This document shows positions 21,808 to 27,970 of a stretch of 34,816 nucleotides of DNA, one piece after another. The notes under the pieces are model-generated. The model ran no database searches, had not been told where the DNA came from, and saw nothing but the letters and a program-made list of their open reading frames with translations. A program made the position numbers and the translations under genes. The stretch's first letter is position 1. Each line of letters starts with the position of its first letter. This DNA comes from a virus: the IMG/VR virus record IMGVR_UViG_3300048672_000535, positions 1-34,816 of that record, one strand, 5' to 3'.

Positions 21808-21885
21808 TGGTCCGCTGTGAGGGATTCGAACCCACACTGTACTGAGTTTGAATCAGTTGCCTCCTACCAATTACGCTAACAGCGG
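21808..21885 (-). tRNA. tRNA-Leu(CAA)
   Basis: Acceptor CCGCTGT/ACAGCGG, A73. Loop TTCAAAC. Short variable region. D-arm like that of Leu(UAG). Canonical T-loop. Confidence 0.85.
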
Positions 21886-21891
21886 ATGTTT

Positions 21892-21967
21892 TGGTCTCCG
21901 TGGAGAGGTTCGAACTCCCGACCCCAAGCTCCCAAAGCTAGTGCGCTACCAACTGCGCTACACGGAG
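21892..21967 (-). tRNA. tRNA-Pro(UGG)
   Basis: Acceptor CTCCGTG/CACGGAG, A73. Loop TTTGGGA. Canonical T-loop TTCGAAC. Confidence 0.92.
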
Positions 21968-21974
21968 GTAATTA

Positions 21975-22048
21975 TGGTACCCAGTAGAGGTAACGATCCT
22001 CTGTCTATCGATTATCGGTCGATTGCTCTGCCTTTGAGCTAACTGGGT
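21975..22048 (-). tRNA. tRNA-Ile(GAU)
   Basis: Acceptor ACCCAGT/ACTGGGT, A73. Loop CCGATAA. T-loop ATCGTTA (A54/U58), GG in the D-loop. Confidence 0.9.
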
Positions 22049-22049
22049 G

Positions 22050-22217
22050 TTTGATTGTCTCTCTGATTAACTGCACGCTTACAATCAAAAGGTACACCTT
22101 AAACACATCAGAGTAATGTACAAGTCATTAATAAACCGTACGTCAGACTTGTAATTGAGTACGAGAGTTTGAAAGTTCCGATAACACCCATCGTCATTTT
22201 CAACCGTTGGAAACTCT
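22050..22217 (-). ncRNA. Three consecutive hairpins, possible structured RNA
   Basis: Perfect inverted repeats follow each other: TTTGATTGT/ACAATCAAA (9 bp), TACAAGTC/GACTTGTA (8 bp) and AGAGTTT/AAACTCT (7 bp). No tRNA or coding frame fits. It sits between tRNA-Asp and tRNA-Ile in one transcript. Confidence 0.5.
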
Positions 22218-22244
22218 AGTTTAGAGCTAAAGTTTCATTTGCTC

Positions 22245-22319
22245 TGGCGCCACGGAAGGGAATCAAACCCTCATAGTACGGATAGACAATCCGCTGCATT
22301 ATCAATCTGCCACCGTGGA
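22245..22319 (-). tRNA. tRNA-Asp(GUC)
   Basis: Acceptor CCACGG/CCGTGG with a poor first pair, G73 as in Asp. Loop TTGTCTA. T-loop TTTGATT, with U56 in place of C56. Confidence 0.8.
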
Positions 22320-22325
22320 ATATAG

Positions 22326-22415
22326 TGGTCTGCATGAGAGGATTCGAACCTCTGAGATCCCTTCGGGCCTCCGGCTTCCAAAACCGGCGCTCTGACCTGA
22401 CTGAGCTACACACAG
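22326..22415 (-). tRNA. tRNA, anticodon UGG, class II variable arm
   Basis: Acceptor CTGTGTG/CATGCAG, A73, CCA. Stem CCGGT/GCCGG with loop TTTGGAA gives UGG (Pro), yet the variable arm is about 17 nt (GGCCC-GAA-GGG). Canonical T-loop. Identity is uncertain because Pro tRNAs normally have short arms. Confidence 0.7.
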
Positions 22416-22424
22416 AATTATTTT

Positions 22425-22499
22425 TGGCGGTTCTAGAGGGTAACGATCCCTCTCCTACGACGTGACAAGCCGTTATGCGTCCGTGAACACCTTAGAACC
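22425..22499 (-). tRNA. tRNA-Asp(GUC), second copy
   Basis: Acceptor GGTTCTA/TAGAACC, G73. Loop TTGTCAC. T-loop ATCGTTA (A54/U58). It starts one base after the HEG3 stop. Confidence 0.87.
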
Positions 22500-23004
22500 T
22501 CATTTTGTCAATTTTAGAAAAATATCTTCGGCATTTTCTTTCTTTACCCACTCACCGGTCTCTTTAGTAAGATCAGGGTGAGAAAGAATCAATTTTTCTT
22601 TATATCTACGATCCAAAACAAAATTGTATTTTTTCCAATTTATATCTTCTAAACGGATCATATGTTTGGTATGACTCAAGTCTATCAATGACATCCATTG
22701 TCATACCTATTTTAAAATGTGAAGGAAAGACTGGGTTACTTATCATATAAACCATACCAGCTTTCACTTCGTTAAAGGAAAAACCACGTTCATACAGCAA
22801 ACGAACCAACGTTCTACCTGCTAATTTTCTTGCAAATTTATATTCTTGACCCCGGCGAAGACCTTTATTCTTCTAACCGAAAATCTCGCCATATATTGTG
22901 ATATATGAATGAAGATGTTTTTCTTCTACTTGAAATAATCCAACACTCGGAATCATCTTCTCATGGATCATAACGTCAATCACGCGTTGTTCAAAATCTT
23001 TCAT
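22500..23004 (-). pseudogene. HEG3: GIY-YIG homing endonuclease, one TAG and one frameshift
   Basis: ATG preceded by AGGAG. Frame 1 starts MKDFEQRVIDVMIHEK and passes a TAG at codon 44 (GEIFG-TAG-KNKGLRRGQ), then reaches the GIY-YIG core MVYMISNPVFPSHFKIGMT and RLESYQTYDPF. At a run of six T (A on the coding strand) at 22629-22634 the frame must shift by one base to continue as KYNFVLDRRYKEKL to a TGA. Removing one A restores the family pattern. So it is a recent pseudogene, a sequencing error, or slippage at A6. Confidence 0.75.
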
Positions 23005-23025
23005 GGAAACTCCTATGAAAAAGAA

Positions 23026-23128
23026 AAAGCAATGCTGTGCAGGTAGGACTCGAACCCACAAGACCTTTCGGAAGGCACGTTAACGGCGTGCTGCAGTACC
23101 AATTATGCTTACTGCACAGCATTGCTTT
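23026..23128 (-). repeat. 17-bp inverted repeat extending a tRNA acceptor stem
   Basis: AAAGCAATGCTGTGCAG and its exact complement bracket tRNA-Asn, so that the 7-bp acceptor becomes a 17-bp helix. Confidence 0.8.
23036..23118 (-). tRNA. tRNA-Asn(GUU) with extended acceptor
   Basis: Acceptor TGTGCAG/CTGCACA, G73, followed by CA rather than CCA. Stem GCACG/CGTGC, loop CCGTTAA. The variable region is about 15 nt, unusual for Asn. Canonical T-loop TTCGAGT. Confidence 0.8.
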
Positions 23129-23135
23129 CTCATTT

Positions 23136-23248
23136 GAAAGTAGTAAGTGGAGGCGGCAGGTAACGCTCCTACACAGGCTTATTGATGATGCGGCTGATTT
23201 ACAGTCAGTTGAGCTCGCTTATGCTCAGCACCTCCACTTACTACTTTC
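23136..23248 (-). repeat. 18-bp inverted repeat around tRNA-Tyr
   Basis: GAAAGTAGTAAGTGGAGG and its exact complement extend the acceptor stem of tRNA-Tyr. Confidence 0.8.
23148..23235 (-). tRNA. tRNA-Tyr(GUA) with extended acceptor
   Basis: Acceptor GGAGGTG/CGCCTCC, A73, no CCA encoded. Stem CTGA/TCAG, loop CTGTAAA. Long variable arm as expected for bacterial Tyr. T-loop AGCGTTA (A54/U58, G55) and D-loop AAGC (A18). Confidence 0.87.
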
Positions 23249-23256
23249 TTGTTATT

Positions 23257-23330
23257 TGGCATTCTCAGCGGATCCCGACACCGCATCTTGTCCTTGAAAG
23301 GGACATGTTCTTCCTTTAAACTATGAGAAT
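23257..23330 (-). tRNA. tRNA-Glu(UUC)
   Basis: Acceptor ATTCTCA/TGAGAAT, G73. Loop CTTTCAA. T-loop GTCGGGA (G54/G58), GG in the D-loop. Confidence 0.88.
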
Positions 23331-23335
23331 ATCTC

Positions 23336-23410
23336 TGGAGTCGCATACGGGTTATGCTCCCGTCTAGTCACCTTGAAAGGGTGATGACCTCACTAGAAGT
23401 CCAATGCGAC
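23336..23410 (-). tRNA. tRNA-Glu(UUC), second copy
   Basis: Acceptor GTCGCAT/ATGCGAC, U73. Loop CTTTCAA. T-loop AGCATAA (A54/U58, G55), D-loop AG. Differs from the first Glu tRNA along its whole length. Confidence 0.85.
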
Positions 23411-23417
23411 ATTATTC

Positions 23418-23450
23418 TGGCGCGTCTGGCAGGAATCGAACCCACATTCA
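23418..23450 (-). pseudogene. 3' half of a split tRNA gene (element B)
   Basis: T-arm with TTCGATT, acceptor strand CAGACGC, G73, CCA. It complements GCGTCTG of the 5' half 740 bp away. The HEG4 stop codon lies at its inner edge. Confidence 0.78.
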
Positions 23451-24047
23451 GATCGCAAAATTCTTACACTGGTCTAAAGAATCTAGAATGACAATATTCT
23501 AAAATTGATTCTTCAAACATACTAACTTTTTAGACTGAACCTTTATTGCGTGAGGATTTTTTGGATCAAGAAAAATATCATGATCTAACAAATAGAAGTC
23601 TGGGAAGTAGTTCCGTGTAACTCCTAAATCATCAATCCACTTGAGTGGAGCTGGGCGAACCCAACGTATACTCTGTTCATCTAACCGTTTTGCTAACTCT
23701 AATTCCCAACTAGAATCTAGCAAAACACCTTTGTATTCAATGACACCCTTTTTCAATCTTCTATGATCTGAAGCAAGTGCCTTTTCTCGTAAAAGTTGTT
23801 TTGTCTCATCTGTGTGCGTTTTACCGATACTAGACATTGAAATTTTCTTCTTTGTCTCATCTGAGCAAACTGCACCATAGCTGTACTGATTCTTAGATTC
23901 CGTAATATGTGATCTTGCATGCGCCAAAGCATCTGCATAATCTTTACGTTTCGGATTCTAATCACACCATCTAGAATGATTAGCCATAAAACCTTTTGGC
24001 AAAGTTTCTGTGGCGAACTGTTGTTGGCAATGTTTACATGTTTTCAT
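23448..24047 (-). CDS. HEG4: EDxHD-type homing endonuclease with two in-frame TAG codons
   Basis: 199 codons from ATG to TGA if TAG at codons 30 and 183 is sense. N-terminus: zinc-knuckle MKTCKHCQQQF then MANHSRWCD-TAG-NPKRKDY, a common homing endonuclease module. Middle: DETKKKISMSSIGKTHTDET, a helix-turn-helix-like NUMOD repeat. C-terminus: DSSWELELAKRLDE, YFPDFYLLDHD, then the family ending KLVCLKNQF-TAG-NIVILDSLDQCKNF. Stopping at codon 183 would cut off the conserved last strand, strong evidence that TAG is read through. It shares the transcript of tRNA-Arg and a late promoter. Confidence 0.87.
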
Positions 24048-24063
24048 AATAGTATCTTTATAG

Positions 24064-24138
24064 TGGTGCGCCGACCAGGAATCGAACCTGGAACAGGAGT
24101 TTAGAAGACTCTTATGATATCCGTTTCACCATCAGCAC
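24064..24138 (-). tRNA. tRNA-Arg(UCU) carried by homing element B
   Basis: Acceptor GTGCTGA/TCGGCGC, A73, CCA. Loop CTTCTAA. Canonical T-loop TTCGATT. Confidence 0.9.
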
Positions 24139-24147
24139 ATGATATAC

Positions 24148-24155
24148 TATTTATA
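24148..24155 (-). promoter_or_regulatory. T4-type late promoter for tRNA-Arg and HEG4
   Basis: Minus strand TATAAATA, 10 nt upstream of tRNA-Arg(UCU). Confidence 0.65.
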
Positions 24156-24159
24156 AAAT

Positions 24160-24193
24160 TAGGCTGTTGCCTTATCCATTAGACCACAGACGC
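24160..24193 (-). pseudogene. 5' half of a split tRNA gene (element B)
   Basis: Acceptor GCGTCTG, TG, D-arm GTCTAATGGATAAGGC, then ACAGCCT, which looks like the start of an anticodon arm. The break is therefore in the anticodon loop. Confidence 0.78.
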
Positions 24194-24660
24194 ATTATGC
24201 TTTAGGCTACTACATCAGCACATAATTGCGACCAAGCAATCTGGATACATCAGGTTCACCAGGGTGGAATAACGATCGATTGGCTAGACTTCACGTTTCT
24301 TCTACCGTTAAACATTATCTTAAAATCCTTTGTAATGACTTCATATTAACCTGATTCGAGCAGGCTCATCTGCAACAATAGGGATCCGCACCCTGAGTCA
24401 TTCCGTTGTTACCTAACAAAGGATTTTAAGATAATCCCTGGCAGGCATGCAGCCTAACTATATTCTGCATGTGGTTCCCACCAAGGATTCAAATTAAGTT
24501 CATAGCCGTGGCTGTTGGGAGAGAATCACGATCCCCTATAACAACATGTGATTGTAAGCGTTAGCTCAATCTACCTTCAGTGTTTCCACCTGACTACAAA
24601 CTCAATATAAAATAGACACTAGATTTTTAAAGAACTACTACCGAAGCACTATCGCTGTTG
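24194..24660 (-). ncRNA. Non-coding transcript head with 20-bp stem and tRNA-like debris
   Basis: No coding frame. A perfect 20-bp inverted repeat (24314-24333 with 24416-24435) encloses a T-arm-like hairpin CCTG-ATTCGAG-CAGG and further pairs AATGACT/AGTCATT. A 7-bp hairpin CATGCAG/CTGCATG follows at ~24450. Fragments resembling tRNA arms occur near 24270 and 24540. It lies directly downstream of a promoter, so it forms the 5' part of the tRNA-array transcript. Confidence 0.5.
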
Positions 24661-24668
24661 GTGTGTTT

Positions 24669-24693
24669 ATTATAACACAACTTTTATTAAAAG
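24669..24693 (-). promoter_or_regulatory. Promoter of the main tRNA transcript
   Basis: Minus strand CTTTTAAT, spacer, GTGTTATAAT; no gene starts for 470 nt downstream. Confidence 0.7.
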
Positions 24694-24709
24694 TCATGTT
24701 TTATCTAAC

Positions 24710-24965
24710 AAAATTCTTCAGGCTGATTTCTCGGAACCTTTATGATGTACTGGTGATATTTTATCCAGTATCTTTCCGTCACAAGACGGCTGCTTATCTC
24801 TTTTTAAGCTAACATCACTTTAATCGACTTCCTCTATCGCATATCCGGTTTATCAAATCCGGCTGAAGATAGTTTCGGTACTCACCTAACCTGTGCTGCA
24901 ACACTTGCTTTGGTGACCAAGATCAGACTTCTGACTAATTGCAGTCAATCAGCCTGAAGAATTTT
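24710..24965 (-). ncRNA. Structured RNA closed by a 19-bp perfect stem
   Basis: AAAATTCTTCAGGCTGATT at one end and its exact complement at the other, 218 nt apart. Inside are ACTGG/CCAGT, CCGT/ACGG and TCCGG-type hairpins. No coding frame even with TAG as sense. Confidence 0.6.
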
Positions 24966-24974
24966 ATTAGATGT

Positions 24975-25163
24975 GCTTTCTTGCTTGTGTTTCTACACCA
25001 AAGACTACAACGGTCCTAGTACACGTCCATTTAGCTCTGGGTCTTTAGACCCCTTTGCGTATATTGTACTAGATTGACTTACACTTCCCGTACCCAAGAA
25101 CTTGTCGAGGATTCGTCACTCTTTAACTGATGGACACTTCTAATCCCACAGCAGCAAGAAAGC
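24975..25163 (-). ncRNA. Structured RNA closed by an 11-bp stem
   Basis: GCTTTCTTGCT/AGCAAGAAAGC close a region holding CTAGTACA/TGTACTAG and, inside it, GGGTC-TTTA-GACCC. It lies immediately upstream of the previous RNA in the same transcript. Confidence 0.55.
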
Positions 25164-25227
25164 AAAATTTTAATGAACTGGACCTTTCGGTCATCTTAAT
25201 CCAACACTATCATCGGATCATGTGTTT

Positions 25228-25253
25228 ATTATATCACAGGACTGAATAAAAGT
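25228..25253 (-). promoter_or_regulatory. Promoter of the two structured RNAs
   Basis: Minus strand ACTTTTATTCAG, spacer, GTGATATAAT. No gene follows for over 500 nt. Confidence 0.75.
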
Positions 25254-25272
25254 CACTGTGAAGTAACAACTT

Positions 25273-25352
25273 TTTGAAAATTTGATCTAATACTTGGATC
25301 TTACTACCAGCCTTACAGAGTGATGCCATTTGCATTAGATCAAATTTTCAAA
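25273..25352 (-). ncRNA. Short RNA with 19-bp perfect terminal stem
   Basis: TTTGAAAATTTGATCTAAT and its exact complement flank a 42-nt loop. It starts about 50 nt after its own promoter. Confidence 0.55.
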
Positions 25353-25407
25353 GAACTGTTTTGTCTGCACTACAAGGTCCGATCACCCTGTTTGTGTTGA
25401 TGTGTTT

Positions 25408-25432
25408 ATTATATCACACATCTGAATAAAAG
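25408..25432 (-). promoter_or_regulatory. Promoter of the short structured RNA
   Basis: Minus strand GCTTTTATTCAG, spacer, GTGATATAAT. Confidence 0.75.
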
Positions 25433-25444
25433 CTCTACTATAAA

Positions 25445-25475
25445 CAAAAAGAGGATCCTGTTTCCAAGATCCTCT
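25445..25475 (-). terminator. Rho-independent terminator
   Basis: AGAGGATC/GATCCTCT stem with a 10-nt loop followed by five T on the minus strand. It ends the small late gene. Confidence 0.85.
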
Positions 25476-25518
25476 GAGGTATGAACTTTATAGTTCTTTT
25501 TATACTTCGAGAATCTTG

Positions 25519-25650
25519 TCAGGCATAACCTGAACCCTCAATCAGAGAATCTGTGATCGCATAGAAACGATTAGAAGCGCGGGCTGGGGTGCAGTGTTGG
25601 GGTTTATACCAACTCTGTCTTTCCATCGCTGTCTTATGTCCTAGGATCAT
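25519..25650 (-). CDS. Small late gene, 43 aa
   Basis: Product begins MILGHKTAMERQSWYKPQHC and continues TPARASNRFYAITDSLIEG; AAGGTG precedes the ATG. The unit is self-contained: late promoter, gene, terminator. I do not recognise it, though the segment CTPARASNRFYAI looks strongly constrained. Confidence 0.65.
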   Translation of the reverse strand: MILGHKTAMERQSWYKPQHCTPARASNRFYAITDSLIEGSGYA

Positions 25651-25684
25651 TGAATTCTACACCTTAAAATTTTGTTGCATATTT

Positions 25685-25692
25685 TATTTATA
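25685..25692 (-). promoter_or_regulatory. T4-type late promoter of the 43-aa gene
   Basis: Minus strand TATAAATA, 35 nt before the ATG. Confidence 0.75.
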
Positions 25693-25742
25693 CAAATCTA
25701 ACAACTTTTTGTCAACTATTTGCGTCGGAAACGCAACTATTT

Positions 25743-26144
25743 TCAATCTACTAAAATGACGTTATATTCTTCAATAGATTCTACCATGTGCTTTCCGGTA
25801 CCAGGTTTAGTAGTACGGGTGACACCTGGGGGAAGTGCAGTGATATACGTGACTTTCTTACTGTCATTATGCACATCTACTACAACACCTTGTCTTTTCT
25901 TCTTAGAATAGATAACATGCTCGCCATCAGGAACAACACCAGTAGAAAGATGTTTCTATACAGTATGATGAAAATCATCCCATTCAGTCTTCCCCAGGTC
26001 GGCGCGTTCAGATGCTCTAGAAGCAGCATGCGGTCTTACTGTGATCTTCCACCCGTTTTTATTGGCGGATTGAAGATTCTATGACTTCGCTTTTTCTAAT
26101 TCGCGTTGAGTAGCTTCTAGCAAGTATTCTTTAAATGTTAGCAT
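25743..26144 (-). CDS. Phage protein with two in-frame TAG codons, 133 aa
   Basis: ATG to TGA with TAG at codons 22 and 63. N-terminus MLTFKEYLLEATQRELEK is of the kind found on T4-like structural or head-associated proteins (a short acidic helix). Middle: WKITVRPHAASRASERADL, then HVIYSKKKRQGVVVDVH near 77 and TYITALPPGVTRT near 100. No shift of frame is needed, and coding character continues on both sides of each TAG. I cannot name the function; the pattern recalls late virion or toxin-fold proteins of T4-like phages. Confidence 0.75.
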
Positions 26145-26373
26145 TAATGTATTCAATCTGCTCGTTGTTCAAACCACCGAAAGTTTCGTCCCATTCTTTC
26201 AACACTTGTTGAAAGGCTGAAATTGTTTCCGATCCAGTATTTAACAACTCACAAATCTCGATAGCTTCAGACTCATATTCATCCGACATATCTATGTCTT
26301 CGACATAGGCACACTGGGTACCAAATGGATCTAGATCGAATAGAATCTTTGAAATGTGGTTTACTGTTTTCAT
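26131..26373 (-). CDS. Hypothetical protein, 80 aa, near-leaderless start
   Basis: Begins MKTVNHISKILFDLDPFGTQ, then an acidic helical body with EAIEICELL and FQQVLKEW. ATG lies seven bases after the -10 box. Overlaps the TAG-bearing gene by 14 nt. Confidence 0.65.
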   Translation of the reverse strand: MKTVNHISKILFDLDPFGTQCAYVEDIDMSDEYESEAIEICELLNTGSETISAFQQVLKEWDETFGGLNNEQIEYINANI

Positions 26374-26380
26374 GTGATCT

Positions 26381-26405
26381 ATTATACCACAAGAAGATTA
26401 AAAGT
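26381..26405 (-). promoter_or_regulatory. Promoter
   Basis: Minus strand CTTTTAAT, spacer, GTGGTATAAT; overlaps the end of the esterase gene. Confidence 0.7.
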
Positions 26406-26931
26406 TCAGGACTTTTTTGACAGAATCAATAAAAATTTGACCAGCAAATCTGTGGTCATGACCTGGTACCATAAGAACTTTTCCGCCAATGCTTTCTACT
26501 TCATTCAAAGTTTGGAGACTATCAAAGACTTCATCTCCTTCTGCGAGAATATATGTGCCATCAGCATCTACAAGTTCATCATACTGCGAACAAATTTCAT
26601 CCGATACTCCATATTTTTTTAGAGATGTACTTGGTGACATGGCAGGATTAATCAAGATCCGTCTAGCTGCATACAATTTTCCAATTCTGGATGCATACCA
26701 TGCGCCAAGACTAGTCCCTACTAGGACCAATTTCTCATCAGAGTTTGGATCAGTCAGTAGAACATTGTCAATGCATTCTTGTAGATGTGGGATAGAAATC
26801 GTGGGATCAACATCAATGTTGAATGCATATACAGTGTCTTCTGGGAAGGCACTCTTTAACTGTTGGACTTTTAGTGTGTTACAGTTAGAACCATATCCAT
26901 GGAAGTAAATGAAAATCTTATCTTGTTTCAT
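26398..26931 (-). CDS. Alpha/beta hydrolase, YqiA/UPF0227-like esterase
   Basis: 177 residues. FIYFHGYGSN near 6-15 is the oxyanion region, LVGTSLGAWYA near 84-94 carries the nucleophile Ser in G-x-S-x-G, LINPAMSPS near 107 follows it, and GHDHRF near 159 supplies the His. The layout is that of YqiA-type esterases. ATG is six bases after the -10. Substrate unknown. Confidence 0.8.
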   Translation of the reverse strand: MKQDKIFIYFHGYGSNCNTLKVQQLKSAFPEDTVYAFNIDVDPTISIPHLQECIDNVLLTDPNSDEKLVLVGTSLGAWYASRIGKLYAARRILINPAMSPSTSLKKYGVSDEICSQYDELVDADGTYILAEGDEVFDSLQTLNEVESIGGKVLMVPGHDHRFAGQIFIDSVKKVLNF

Positions 26932-26937
26932 GAAGCA

Positions 26938-26962
26938 ATTATAACACAATCTTAATTAAAGA
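26938..26962 (-). promoter_or_regulatory. Promoter
   Basis: Minus strand CTTTAATT, spacer, GTGTTATAAT. Confidence 0.65.
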
Positions 26963-26963
26963 T

Positions 26964-27521
26964 TCATTTCTTTGGGTGACCTACCATCTTTTTGGTGTGC
27001 ATATGTCCACCTATAGTTCTGTCATAATGCACACCATCTTGATGATGGGAAACATCTTTATTAAGAAGTTCTTTCGCTCTACTAGAAGGAATATCAGGAG
27101 TCCCTATTTTTGCATGGATGTGACTCATTTTACCCGAAATTTCACCCCACGCTCTCTTTTGTAGATGATCATCAATCTTGGTTTTCATGAAATCTTTCTT
27201 ACCCTGATCAGAACCATCTGTACCAGAAGCAATTGATTTTCTACCATGACTGTCTTTATAGAGATTGACCTACGAAACTTTTCCATCTCTTTTAGTCATC
27301 TTTATATTAGAATTTGATATATCATGGTGTATAGCATCAGATTCTTCTTTTGTGCCAGAACCAAGACCTCCATATCCACCAATCTATTTGTACTATGTAT
27401 GCAGTATATCGTGAATTTCTTTTCTATGTTTTTCTCTATGAGATTCATGAGAAGGATTGAATCCCGGAGAAAGAACCTTCTCATGAATCTATTTTTCTAG
27501 AAACTCTCTAAACTACAACAT
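26964..27521 (-). CDS. Phage protein with five in-frame TAG codons, 185 aa
   Basis: ATG preceded by AAGGGG; TAG at codons 3, 11, 43, 46 and 84, TGA at the end. With TAG as X the segments read FREFLEK-X-IHEKVLSPGFNPSH, HDILHT-X-YK-X-IGGYGGLGSG, GKVS-X-VNLYKDSHGRKSI. The middle resembles a phage module seen with GNAT-like or virion proteins, typically SYxxIGG, so Ser fits codon 43 well. C-terminal half is basic with many His. Without recoding only a two-residue peptide would be made. Function unknown; the MLxFREFL start recalls T4-like capsid-associated proteins. Confidence 0.8.
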
Positions 27522-27547
27522 TATTCCGACCCCTTAAGTTATTTTTC

Positions 27548-27721
27548 TTATTTAATGACTGGCACACACTTGGCCCAGTCAAACTTTGGCAGAGTCTCTA
27601 CAACCTTCATGGCAGCTTCACATTTCTGTAGCGAAAGGAATCCATCAATCGCAGCCGGCCCACCAGTAGCTACGTTACCATAACCAGACGACAAGTACAT
27701 AACAAGAACGAATGTGGTCAT
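27548..27721 (-). CDS. Small secreted or membrane protein, 57 aa
   Basis: Hydrophobic start MTTFVLVMYLSSGYGNVATG may be a signal peptide. Two Cys (QKCEA, AKCVPVIK) could form a disulphide in the periplasm. Located 3 nt after the 63-aa gene. Confidence 0.65.
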   Translation of the reverse strand: MTTFVLVMYLSSGYGNVATGGPAAIDGFLSLQKCEAAMKVVETLPKFDWAKCVPVIK

Positions 27722-27724
27722 GAT

Positions 27725-27916
27725 TTATTTCTGAGAAGTGAGAACAACACAGGGGCCTGGCTTCATAGAGTCGCGCTTAGATGTAGACACGCGTTTTGCA
27801 ATATTGCTCAACTTCTTTTGCTCTTTGGTCTTCTCAATCGTGCCATTGAAGACACCATTTGCATTGCGGATGTTAGAGGAAGACATCGAGAAAATCACAG
27901 CGGAGAGTTTAGTCAT
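27725..27916 (-). CDS. Small basic protein, 63 aa
   Basis: Starts MTKLSAVIFSMSSSNIRNAN; Lys/Ser-rich middle IEKTKEQKKLSNIAKRVST. Driven by the promoter about 30 nt upstream. Confidence 0.6.
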   Translation of the reverse strand: MTKLSAVIFSMSSSNIRNANGVFNGTIEKTKEQKKLSNIAKRVSTSKRDSMKPGPCVVLTSQK

Positions 27917-27945
27917 GATAAAGTTCCTTTGGTTGGTATGAATGT

Positions 27946-27970
27946 ATTATACCACAGACTTCAATAAAAG
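27946..27970 (-). promoter_or_regulatory. Promoter overlapping the end of the Toprim gene
   Basis: Minus strand GCTTTTATTGAAG, spacer, GTGGTATAAT. The Toprim stop TAA is formed by bases of the -10 box. Confidence 0.75.

Larger units (their letters stand above)
23451..24159. mobile_element. Homing element B, splitting a tRNA gene
   Basis: In transcription order: tRNA 5' half, late promoter, complete tRNA-Arg(UCU), HEG4, tRNA 3' half. Parallels element A. Confidence 0.68.

Noticed and set aside
15243-24159. Group I introns inside the split tRNAs
   Set aside because: I could not identify P, Q, R, S core elements or a guide pairing, so intron status is not claimed.
18889-25352. CRISPR array or tandem-repeat locus
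   Set aside because: The repeated words are tRNA arms and promoter copies; no regular direct repeats with unique spacers.
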